64,000 nt of DNA from Lachnospiraceae bacterium. GTDB lineage: Bacteria; Bacillota; Clostridia; Lachnospirales; Lachnospiraceae. Location of the stretch: the NCBI GenBank assembly GCA_022791755.1, contig JAAVZR010000023.1:1-64000 (forward strand), in the 5' to 3' direction. Below the pieces are notes generated by a model. It was given only the letters and a program-made list of their open reading frames with translations, was not told where the DNA came from and did no database searches. The first letter of the stretch is position 1. The number at the start of each line of letters is the position of its first letter. The position numbers and the translations under genes are program-made. Positions 54,267 through 61,198 of this stretch are shown here, piece after piece.

Positions 54267-54689
54267 ATGAATTTTGGTGAGAAAGTGAAGGAGCTGCGTA
54301 CAAAGAGGGGGTTGTCACAAACTGAGTTAGCCGCTCAGTTAGGCGTTACCACGCGGACAGTAGGCGGATGGGAAACGGAAGGGCGCTATCCCCGGAAACA
54401 GGAGTTGTATAACAGAATTGCAGAGATTTTAGGGTGTAAGAAGGCGTTTTTGTTGAACGAGGAAGATTCCTTTTATGCTGAGGTGACAGAAAAGTATGGG
54501 AATCGGGGATGTCAACAGGCACAGGATATTTTAGATCAGGCGACGGCGCTTTTCGCTGGCGGCGAGTTGTCCGAGGAAGATCAACTGGCTTTTATTCATG
54601 AAATACAGGCGCTTTATCTGGATTCTAAGGAGCGGGCAAAGCGTTTTACGCCAAAAAAAGTATCTGCGCACGGAAACAGCTTCCAATGA
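54267..54689 (+). CDS. ImmR-like XRE repressor
   Basis: 140 residues. N-terminal helix-turn-helix (VKELRTKRGLSQTELAAQLGVTTRTVGGWETEG, about 7-39), then a helical tail with YAEVTEKYGNRGCQQAQDILDQ. Matches the ICEBs1-type arrangement: repressor followed by a coupled metalloprotease gene whose start overlaps its end (ATGA). Upstream operators suggest autoregulation and control of the divergent genes. A GGGAG site precedes the ATG. Confidence 0.82.
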   Translation: MNFGEKVKELRTKRGLSQTELAAQLGVTTRTVGGWETEGRYPRKQELYNRIAEILGCKKAFLLNEEDSFYAEVTEKYGNRGCQQAQDILDQATALFAGGELSEEDQLAFIHEIQALYLDSKERAKRFTPKKVSAHGNSFQ

Positions 54690-55249
54690 AACGGTGTAGC
54701 TGCGAGGGGGGTTGTGATTTGGCGAAGGATTATATTTATAAAACAGTCCAGTTGTTGAGCCAAAAGTATGGAAGTTGTGATCCGTTTTCATTGCTGGACT
54801 GTCTAAATGTGGTTGTTCGGGAAAGCGATGGTTTTTCCCAGTTGAAAGGGTTCTGTTTTTTTGCAAATCGTACTTTTTATGTGGTGCTTAATTCTTTTCT
54901 GAGTGACGAAGAAAAGAGGATTGCGGCAGCTCATGAATTGGCGCATATTGTCTTACATAAGCAGGCGCTTAGGATGGCTCCTATGAAGGATTCTCAGCTT
55001 TATGATATGACTTCCAGGGCCGAGTACGAGGCGAATCTTTTTGCTGCCGATCTGCTGATTGCCGACCAGGACGTGGATATGCTCTCGAAAGACGAGGATA
55101 TGGACTATTTTAATATGTGCAGAGCTTTGAATGTTACGCCAGACCTTATGAGTTTTAAATTGTTTAGTCTGGTTCACCGGGGCTTTGCTTATAATATGCC
55201 AATGGGTATAAAAAGCCGGTTTTTGGCGAAGGTGTTGCCGACATTGTAG
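54686..55249 (+). CDS. ImmA/IrrE-type metallopeptidase
   Basis: 187 residues from the overlapping ATG at 54686, or 176 from TTG 54719, which has GAGGGGGG upstream and the usual family N-terminus (AKDYIYKTVQLL). HEXXH zinc motif in AAHELAHIVLHKQ, followed by YEANLFAADLLIAD, where the third ligand lies. ImmA proteins cleave the ImmR repressor when the element is induced. Together with the upstream repressor gene this forms the element's decision switch. Confidence 0.85.
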   Translation: MKRCSCEGGCDLAKDYIYKTVQLLSQKYGSCDPFSLLDCLNVVVRESDGFSQLKGFCFFANRTFYVVLNSFLSDEEKRIAAAHELAHIVLHKQALRMAPMKDSQLYDMTSRAEYEANLFAADLLIADQDVDMLSKDEDMDYFNMCRALNVTPDLMSFKLFSLVHRGFAYNMPMGIKSRFLAKVLPTL

Positions 55250-55331
55250 GACTGTAAAAAATGAAGAATGAGGAAATAGGCATATGAGCTTCCGCAGTGA
55301 TTTATCTCTTGTCTAAGCTTTGACGACAAAA

Positions 55332-55376
55332 GGCAATAAGCGCCCTCTGTTTCAGGCCAGAGGTGGGCTTGTTGCC
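55332..55376 (+). terminator. terminator after the ImmR/ImmA operon
   Basis: GGCAATAAGCGCCCTCTG pairs with 55359-55376 nearly perfectly, and TTTTT follows. Reads out on the plus strand 83 bases after the ImmA stop; the A-run on the other side lets it also serve the convergent minus-strand gene. Confidence 0.8.
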
Positions 55377-55404
55377 TTTTTCTGCCAAACGAGAGGGGCT
55401 TTTG

Positions 55405-55830
55405 TTATTCGGGGGGAAAGATTCGTTTATCTCCTTTATACATTGCATGAGTTGAAAATTTCAAAGCAATCATGTAATCGTGTTTTTCGTTTTTGGCTTC
55501 TTCAACTATCATCTCATCACAGCTCTGAATCAGTCCTACCAGGCCGTCTTTCATGGATGTACACCAATCAAATAAAAAATAATAGTACAGCCGGGCTTGA
55601 ATATCGAAATCTGTCTGGCAGATGTCAACATCTATTCGGAAGCGTTCTGCAAAGGTTTGAATCTCTTTCAGCCTCTTCTTTATCATTTCTTCTCGTTCCG
55701 GAAGATACCGGTAGTTTAATTTTTCGTAAAGCTTTCTTATAACTTCTCTAGCCTCCTCTGGAGAAGGATTTGTTTCTTCTCTGTCCGGTGGCATGGTAGG
55801 TATTTCATACCGTTTGGAATATATTGTCAT
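55405..55830 (-). CDS. hypothetical helical protein
   Basis: 141 residues with AAAGGAGG before the ATG. Helical core (EEAREVIRKLYEKLNYRYLPEREEMIKKRLKEI), then ARLYYYFLFDWC and a C-terminal MIVEEAKNEKHDYMIAL. No membrane or DNA-binding motif. Lies between the ImmA terminator and another small gene of similar type. Not recognised. Confidence 0.55.
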   Translation of the reverse strand: MTIYSKRYEIPTMPPDREETNPSPEEAREVIRKLYEKLNYRYLPEREEMIKKRLKEIQTFAERFRIDVDICQTDFDIQARLYYYFLFDWCTSMKDGLVGLIQSCDEMIVEEAKNEKHDYMIALKFSTHAMYKGDKRIFPPE

Positions 55831-56037
55831 TGCAAGCCTCCTTTAGAATGGTTTTTTAGGAATCCCTTTCTTGATTGTATTCTCCCGGAAAATTTTATCT
55901 GTCTGAATCGCAACGCAATTCTTAAAGCTTATTATTCAGATTTTCTCTATCTTTTTACTTATATTTTGGTATTTTCTGAAAATCCCCATTATCTTCTTTC
56001 TTTTCAACTGACGGCCGAAAGAAAAACGAATCCTGCG

Positions 56038-56322
56038 CTATATCTCCTGCTTCAACAAAATGTGTACAATTTTTGCTCCCATTATCATTCCCTCTAAATA
56101 TGCTTGAATACAGGCTTCATTTTCTGCGGCGTTAATCCGACTTTCCAGATCAAGAATCATCTTTTTTTGGGGTTCTGGTAAAGATTCGTCTGCCTGCTCC
56201 AGCAAAAGTTTTAATTCCCTCGCTACTTCTTTGGACTCTGCTCCTTTTGAAAACTCCTTATTAAAAATGCTTGTACTTCCATTTACCAGCCGAAGCATAA
56301 ACTCTCTATCTTCTGTTTTCAT
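56038..56322 (-). CDS. DUF6809-like small protein
   Basis: 94 residues. Helical, acidic: ESKEVARELKLLLEQADESLP and AYLEGMIMGAKIVHILL. Resembles the DUF6809-type proteins common in Firmicutes mobile elements (from memory), as does the gene at 57217-57519, so the two may be divergent copies. GAGGAAGGA before the start. Confidence 0.5.
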   Translation of the reverse strand: MKTEDREFMLRLVNGSTSIFNKEFSKGAESKEVARELKLLLEQADESLPEPQKKMILDLESRINAAENEACIQAYLEGMIMGAKIVHILLKQEI

Positions 56323-56436
56323 AAATCCTTCCTCTTTTCATTCGTTGATTTTATTCCTACTATTGATTTGTCTCATACAAAATAGCATTTTGGTATCATG
56401 CTCACCTCTGGATAGGATTGTAACTATTTTCTTTTC

Positions 56437-56507
56437 GACATTTTGTGAATGTCATTTCTTTGCACATTTTATCATATAATCGCAAAAATGACAATTATTA
56501 AATGTCA
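56437..56507 (+). promoter_or_regulatory. operator pair before the first small XRE gene
   Basis: GACATT-TTGTG-AATGTC (56437-56453) and TGACA-N9-TGTCA (56489-56507) precede the ATG at 56524. The same pair, similarly spaced, precedes the next XRE gene, so the sites were duplicated with the gene. Confidence 0.7.
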
Positions 56508-56523
56508 AATGAATGAGGGAACC

Positions 56524-56772
56524 ATGTACAAAAACAAGACGAACCACGGCAGAAATAATATTTGCGGGTATAAGATCAAGGAAATCCGGCTGAATCTCCC
56601 TGAAAAAACTTCCCAGCGGAAGCTGGCTAATATGCTGCAATTAGCTGGACTGGATATTGATAAAAATGCGATTCAGAGAATTGAAAGCGGCAAACGTTTT
56701 GTTACCGATATCGAGTTAAAGGCAATCGCACATGTATTAAACGTCCAATATCAAGACCTTCTCGATTTTTGA
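56524..56772 (+). CDS. small XRE-family regulator, first of a tandem pair
   Basis: 82 residues from the ATG at 56524, with GAGGGA upstream. Helix-turn-helix fold: IKEIRLNLPEKTSQRKLANML, KNAIQRIESGKRFVTDIELK. The following gene (56898) is a close copy, differing at scattered positions. Short stand-alone DNA-binding regulator. Likely autoregulated through the palindromes listed before it. Confidence 0.75.
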   Translation: MYKNKTNHGRNNICGYKIKEIRLNLPEKTSQRKLANMLQLAGLDIDKNAIQRIESGKRFVTDIELKAIAHVLNVQYQDLLDF

Positions 56773-56813
56773 GTACACACGAAGTTTTTGAATCCCATAT
56801 ACTTTGGCATTTT

Positions 56814-56882
56814 GACATTCTGTGGGTGTCATATTTCCCTGACTTTTTAATACAATATTGGTATGACTGTTACTACATGTCA
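56814..56882 (+). promoter_or_regulatory. operator pair before the second small XRE gene
   Basis: GACATTCTGTGGGTGTC (56814-56830) and TGAC-N11-GTCA (56864-56882), at the same lengths and almost the same distances (50 versus 52 bases) as the set before the first copy. Confidence 0.7.
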
Positions 56883-56897
56883 ATTTGGGAGAAATCT

Positions 56898-57146
56898 ATG
56901 TACAAAAACCGATCACAGGATAACCGCAATAATATCTGCGGGAAAAAAATTAAAACCATTAGAAAAAATCTTCCTCAAAAAACATCCCAGCGAAAGCTTG
57001 CTGATATGTTACAAGTTGCCGGTTTAGATATCGACAAAAACGCGATCCAGCGAATCGAAAGTGGTATGCGTTTTGTAACAGATATTGAATTAAAAATCAT
57101 CGCCAATGTCCTTCAGGTAAGCTATCAGGATTTACTTGACTCTTAA
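56898..57146 (+). CDS. small XRE-family regulator, second copy
   Basis: 82 residues, GGGAGA upstream. Begins MYKNRSQDNRNNICGKKIKT and ends YQDLLDS; its close similarity to the first copy (LDIDKNAIQRIESG and RFVTDIELK are shared exactly) shows recent duplication together with the promoter-operator. The copies may have different targets or act as heterodimers. Confidence 0.75.
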   Translation: MYKNRSQDNRNNICGKKIKTIRKNLPQKTSQRKLADMLQVAGLDIDKNAIQRIESGMRFVTDIELKIIANVLQVSYQDLLDS

Positions 57147-57216
57147 TTCGTTTTTTAGCTCTGCACGACGTTTTCTTGCGCCGGCGGGCTTTCTTTGTTC
57201 GCCTTTAGGCGTTTCT

Positions 57217-57519
57217 CTATCTTTTTTCTTCGTTTCTTTTGGTATCTTTTGAATAGCTCTCTGCCACCAGTCTTACTCCCAGCCGAAATCCCAGCTCAAA
57301 GGCCGCTGCCTGTTCCAGCCTGCTGACTTCCATATATTTATTCTCTATTTCTTTGAACTGGGAGACAAGGGAAAGTGCTTTCTCTTTCATCTCTTTTTCA
57401 AGTTCGGTGCAAGCATGGATATATCTTTTACATGCTTCTTGATATTCTTCTGTTTTAGGTACAAATTGTTCATGGGGTATTATCTTGCCAAAAAACAATG
57501 CTGAAAATATATTCTCCAT
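57217..57519 (-). CDS. DUF6809-like small protein
   Basis: 100 residues, AGGAGG before the ATG. Starts MENIFSALFFGKIIPHEQF and has a central helical ELEKEMKEKALSLVSQFKEIENKY, then AAAFELGFRLGVRLVAE near the end, typical of DUF6809-type proteins (from memory). Cytoplasmic. Second such protein of the element, in opposite orientation to the XRE genes. Confidence 0.55.
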   Translation of the reverse strand: MENIFSALFFGKIIPHEQFVPKTEEYQEACKRYIHACTELEKEMKEKALSLVSQFKEIENKYMEVSRLEQAAAFELGFRLGVRLVAESYSKDTKRNEEKR

Positions 57520-57670
57520 CTGCTATACCTCCTGTTTCAATCGGGTGTACACAATATTTCTTTTCGTTTATACATTTTCCCGCGATAGTGTTTATATACG
57601 AACACTATTCTTTTACATGTTTACCCTCGATAATAATATCAATTTCTGAATGGATTTAAGCGAGGGAAAA

Positions 57671-57883
57671 ATGATAAAATATGACAGGCTGTGGATTACC
57701 ATGCGTGAAAAGGATGTTACTCAATACGATCTTTATACCACGCACAATATAAACCGTTCTCAAATAAACCGGCTGAAGCATAATAAGAATGTCGAAGTAA
57801 ATACAATAGACAAGCTTTGCAATATCCTTCATTGCAATGTAGAGGACATTATGGAACACTTTCAGGACGATAATCGCTTTTAA
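57671..57883 (+). CDS. small Cro/CI-like regulator
   Basis: 70 residues, GAGGGA before the ATG. Helix-turn-helix: LWITMREKDVTQYDLYT, NINRSQINRLKHNKN, VEVNTIDKLCNIL, HCNVEDIMEH, as in the compact Cro/C1-type (HTH_26) family. Regulates plasmid or ICE functions in related elements. Alone on the plus strand, convergent with the ribbon-helix-helix gene. Confidence 0.75.
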   Translation: MIKYDRLWITMREKDVTQYDLYTTHNINRSQINRLKHNKNVEVNTIDKLCNILHCNVEDIMEHFQDDNRF

Positions 57884-57933
57884 AGTTGCTGGCGGTTTTA
57901 TCACAGGAAATGTTCCCTCTGCATCTCTATGTA

Positions 57934-58116
57934 CTACTCTACCAATTTTTTGCATAAATCCGGGTCTACTTCCAAAAACCTTAACCCTAGCTTTACCAGC
58001 TCTTTTACTACCTCTTTCTCTGACATATCGGGGTATCTTCCTTTTTGTACCTGCTCGATTTTTTCTTTTTCCTTTTGCGATAAGGAAAAGACAATTTGTT
58101 TTGATCTGTTTTCCAT
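57934..58116 (-). CDS. ribbon-helix-helix DNA-binding protein
   Basis: 60 residues from the ATG at 58116, with AGGAGG upstream. The beta-strand RSKQIVFSLSQKEKEKIEQ and helices MSEKEVVKELVKLGLRFLEV fit the RHH fold of small repressors. Its own promoter contains two copies of a 13-base palindrome (see next entry), so it is most likely an autorepressor. It lies divergent from the other RHH gene. Confidence 0.72.
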   Translation of the reverse strand: MENRSKQIVFSLSQKEKEKIEQVQKGRYPDMSEKEVVKELVKLGLRFLEVDPDLCKKLVE

Positions 58117-58155
58117 TTCTTGTTTTCCTCCTTTGGTAGAATCTCTCTTTCTGAA

Positions 58156-58203
58156 GAATCGGTGATTCACTTTGATTATATAGAATCGGTGATTCTCTGT
58201 CAA
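58156..58203 (-). promoter_or_regulatory. promoter with two operators for the RHH gene
   Basis: On the minus strand TTGACA (58198-58203), a 17-base spacer and TATAAT (58175-58180). The palindrome GAATCACCGATTC occurs twice: 58183-58195, inside the spacer, and 58156-58168, at the expected start point. Centre-to-centre distance is 27 bases, suited to cooperative RHH binding. Confidence 0.88.
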
Positions 58204-58255
58204 GTGTGCCATTATTCCCTTTCATGAACTTGTTTACGTCAAAAATTTTATTTTC

Positions 58256-58284
58256 TTTACATCTTTGTCACACTCATGTATAAT
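58256..58284 (+). promoter_or_regulatory. promoter of the second RHH gene
   Basis: TTTACA (58256-58261), 17-base spacer, TATAAT (58279-58284), followed by GGGAGG and the ATG at 58304. Divergent from the other RHH promoter, about 50 bases away. Confidence 0.75.
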
Positions 58285-58303
58285 AAATTGGGAGGTGATT
58301 GTC

Positions 58304-58492
58304 ATGGCTACAAGTAAACCGCGTTATTCTATTACGGTTGAACAGGAGCTTTTGGAACAGATTGAAGATTTTCGTTTTGGTCGTCGCTATCAAACACGCG
58401 CACAAGCAACCGTAGCTTTGATTCGTTTGGGGCTTGAATATTTAAAATTACAGGATTCTCAAAATTTATCTAATTCTGAAAAACAGTATTAA
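58304..58492 (+). CDS. ribbon-helix-helix protein
   Basis: 62 residues with GGGAGG before the ATG at 58304. The pattern YSITVEQELLEQIEDFRFG then RAQATVALIRLGLEYLKL is a CopG/Arc-like RHH fold. It may control copy or transfer genes. Followed by a strong bidirectional hairpin. Confidence 0.75.
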   Translation: MATSKPRYSITVEQELLEQIEDFRFGRRYQTRAQATVALIRLGLEYLKLQDSQNLSNSEKQY

Positions 58493-58564
58493 CAAATGGT
58501 ACTTTAAAAAACCGGCATTATAAACGCCCCTTGTTTTACTATTTTAATGATATGATCTATGTAC

Positions 58565-58609
58565 GCAAAAGAAGAAACAGAGAGCCTCGCTTCTCTGTTT
58601 TTCTTTTGC
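58565..58609. terminator. bidirectional terminator between RHH and CHAP genes
   Basis: A long stem (58565-58583 with 58592-58609, one bulge) contains A-rich and T-rich flanks on opposite sides, so it can end the plus-strand RHH transcript and the minus-strand transfer operon. Confidence 0.8.
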
Positions 58610-58617
58610 CTTTTTAA

Positions 58618-60342
58618 TCAATAGGCGGGAATCCCATAGCCGTAGATCACGTTGCTTCCCACGGTATACATCTGTCTGCGGCAAGCGTCGCCGGAATTGC
58701 CTTCTATGGTATGGACAACGCCATTCTCATATTTTTCTACGATTCCCACATGATCGCTGCTCCCGTCTCCGTCCCAGTCAAAGAAAATGATCTGGCCTGC
58801 CATTGGTTCATAGCTGCTCTCCTGCCACTGATCTTTTTCCTGGAACCATCGTACTCCTATATCACAACCGGAGAATTTGGGAATAACGCCGCTTTCGATA
58901 TAGCCGCATTCGTTCGCGCACCAGGATACGAAACAGGCGCACCATTCTACCCGTCCGGCATAGCCGTACCATGACCAGTAGGGCTGACCACCTATATTTC
59001 CTTCTTGGGAAAGGGCAACGGCTACGATTGTGCCGTTGCTCGTGGCAATGCCGTAAAGCAGTTGTGTCCACAAAAGATCGTATTCTTCGTTAAGCAATTC
59101 GGATAGTAGCTGCCGTTGTTGGCTGTCAAAGCTGTATTGTGTTGCCATATCGTCTGCGCTTTTATGGTTGATTGCAATATACAAATAGGTTTCTGTGATG
59201 GTTTCTTCTGTCTGTATCGTGTTTCTATGGCCGTCGTCTTTTTCGGTTGTCTGCGTTTGTGTTTTTTCTTCTGTCCAGAAAAAGATTTCGGTCATTTCCC
59301 AAAAAACACGGGACAGTAGTTCTTTTTTGTTGGTATCCATTGTGGCGACTTCCTGCGGGCGGCCTGGGTCGGCGGCGGTTTTGACAGAGTAAACCGCAAG
59401 TATTTCTTTCCAGTCTGCGCGGCTTCCTGACAACTCTAAAACATCATGGGGTGTGCTGTTTATGATTGCTTCCAGGCGGCAGTCGCACTCCGTATTGATT
59501 TCCTGGATGGCACTTTGTATGGTCATGTTGCTGGTGGCTGTTTCTTCTGAGAAGAAAATGCCGAATGCGGAACTGGCAAACAGGCCGATCAGGCTGACAA
59601 GAACAAGGACGGTGACAGCTATCCAGCCTCCGGCCATGACCGCCGTTAGAAGTGCGTTTGTGGCGGCTAGAGTTGACCGGACGGATGAAATGGCGGCGTG
59701 AACGGCTTTTTTTATGCCGGTTATTGCCTTTTTTGCGCTGGTTTGTGCGATCTGGGCTGTTTGCCTTGCTGTCTGGGATGAGACATAAGCGGCTTCCTGT
59801 GGTATTTGTGAAAGCTGTTTGGTGGTCTTTATTACGGTCTTGGATGTGGCTTGGGCGGTTTTCACGCTCCTTCTTTCAGAATGGGCCAGTTGCTTTGCCA
59901 CTGTTGGTTGCGGCATGGTTTTGTGCTGTTTCTGGCGGATGGCGGCGCTGCCTGGGCTTTGCGGCTCGTGTGCCATTCTTTGAATCGTAGGATGGTTTGC
60001 CTGGTTGCGCCGGATGGCCTTTATTTCTCTGTTTTTTCGGAAACTGGAAATTGCATCCGCTGCTTTTGAGATGTTTTTTTGCGTGGTCTGCGCGGCGTAT
60101 TTTCCTTTTCGGTTCCACTCACGAATGCTTTTTTGAGCAACCATTTTACTGTTTTCTAATATCTGATCGGCGGCATATGCGCCGGCTGAACTTTCTTCAG
60201 CGTCGCTATTCTTTTCTGCCATTCGTTCGGCTTGTTTTTTAGCACTTTGGCAGACAGTCTTTAAGCGCTGTGAGGCCACGGCAGCTCTGTTCAGCGTTTT
60301 AATGGTTCTTTTTCTTGTTTTTTTGATTTTGATCTCTGCCAT
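58618..60342 (-). CDS. membrane-anchored CHAP-domain wall hydrolase of the transfer system
   Basis: 574 residues. A basic, Gln/Ala-rich helical N-terminus (about 1-230) precedes a membrane segment near 240-268 (WIAVTVLVLVSLIGLFASSAF). An intermediate domain follows, then a C-terminal CHAP domain with Cys in EWCACFVSWCANECGY, and SDHVGIVEKYENGVVHTIEGN supplying the catalytic His. Such enzymes (Orf14/CwlT-like) open the peptidoglycan for the conjugation channel. Last gene of the operon PrgI > VirB4 > sortase > hydrolase, 15 bases after the sortase gene. Confidence 0.85.
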   Translation of the reverse strand: MAEIKIKKTRKRTIKTLNRAAVASQRLKTVCQSAKKQAERMAEKNSDAEESSAGAYAADQILENSKMVAQKSIREWNRKGKYAAQTTQKNISKAADAISSFRKNREIKAIRRNQANHPTIQRMAHEPQSPGSAAIRQKQHKTMPQPTVAKQLAHSERRSVKTAQATSKTVIKTTKQLSQIPQEAAYVSSQTARQTAQIAQTSAKKAITGIKKAVHAAISSVRSTLAATNALLTAVMAGGWIAVTVLVLVSLIGLFASSAFGIFFSEETATSNMTIQSAIQEINTECDCRLEAIINSTPHDVLELSGSRADWKEILAVYSVKTAADPGRPQEVATMDTNKKELLSRVFWEMTEIFFWTEEKTQTQTTEKDDGHRNTIQTEETITETYLYIAINHKSADDMATQYSFDSQQRQLLSELLNEEYDLLWTQLLYGIATSNGTIVAVALSQEGNIGGQPYWSWYGYAGRVEWCACFVSWCANECGYIESGVIPKFSGCDIGVRWFQEKDQWQESSYEPMAGQIIFFDWDGDGSSDHVGIVEKYENGVVHTIEGNSGDACRRQMYTVGSNVIYGYGIPAY

Positions 60343-60357
60343 GCTCCCTCTTTTCTG

Positions 60358-61170
60358 TCATGGTTGGTTTCCCGGCTCAATCTCCTTTGCCACTACTACT
60401 AGGCGGCCATCTTTCACCGAATATTCGCAGGTGGAGAGGGTGATCAGCCGGTCTCCGTACTCAGCCGTTATGCCGGTATCGTACAGAGACAGCTCTTTAC
60501 AAGTTTCCACATAGGCACGAAAGCTTTCTTCGTCTTTAGCGTTGACAAAATCGTAATAACGGAAGCTTTCTTCTCGATAGGCTGTGATCTTGAAAACGGC
60601 AAGGATTTCATATTGGCCACGCTGCATGAGGGTATCGAAACAGATGATTTTGTGTTCTTCGTAAAAATCTCTGTCTGTGTAATCCATTAAGGCCCCGAAC
60701 ATTTTTCCGCCTTTGATATGGTGGCCATAGATCAGCAGGTTGTCACTTCTGGCAACGTCGCAGTCTGCTTGCAAATAGGGAGTGCCCATCTTGCTGTATT
60801 CGCCGTCGAAGCTGCGCTTCAGATAATAGTCTGGCTCTTGCGGGGTTTGTACGACAGGATAGTTTATGGTTGTTCCTTCAATCTGAATCCAGCCGACTAA
60901 ATGGGGGTTTTGCGACAGCAAGTTTGCGTATTCTGGCAGAATGGCCGGGGCTGTGTCTCCGGCTGGTGGTGTTTGGGGGGCTGTGCTGCTTTCTTCTTCC
61001 TCTGCTGCTGCCTTCTGTATCTGGCGTACTTGACCTGCTATTTCTTCAAAGGCGTTTGCTTCGTCGTTCTGTCTGGCGTAATGGCTGTAAAGGTAGCGGC
61101 CGCAAAGGGCCGCCGTTCCTAACAGGCAGACGGCGGCAAACAGACAGATATATTTTTGATATTTTTTCAT
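60358..61170 (-). CDS. class B sortase
   Basis: 270 residues. Signal anchor at about 7-25, Ala/Glu/Pro linker (50-76), then the class B fold: TTINYPVVQTPQEPDYYLKR, NLLIYGHHIKGGKMFGAL (His150), and LITLSTCEY with nucleophile Cys248, followed by Arg256. In conjugative elements class B sortases attach element-coded adhesins or pili to the wall; no LPXTG-type substrate gene is in the window. 28 bases downstream of VirB4. Confidence 0.88.
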   Translation of the reverse strand: MKKYQKYICLFAAVCLLGTAALCGRYLYSHYARQNDEANAFEEIAGQVRQIQKAAAEEEESSTAPQTPPAGDTAPAILPEYANLLSQNPHLVGWIQIEGTTINYPVVQTPQEPDYYLKRSFDGEYSKMGTPYLQADCDVARSDNLLIYGHHIKGGKMFGALMDYTDRDFYEEHKIICFDTLMQRGQYEILAVFKITAYREESFRYYDFVNAKDEESFRAYVETCKELSLYDTGITAEYGDRLITLSTCEYSVKDGRLVVVAKEIEPGNQP

Positions 61171-61198
61171 GGTTTTCCTTTCTTTTGTCGGGGCTGTC

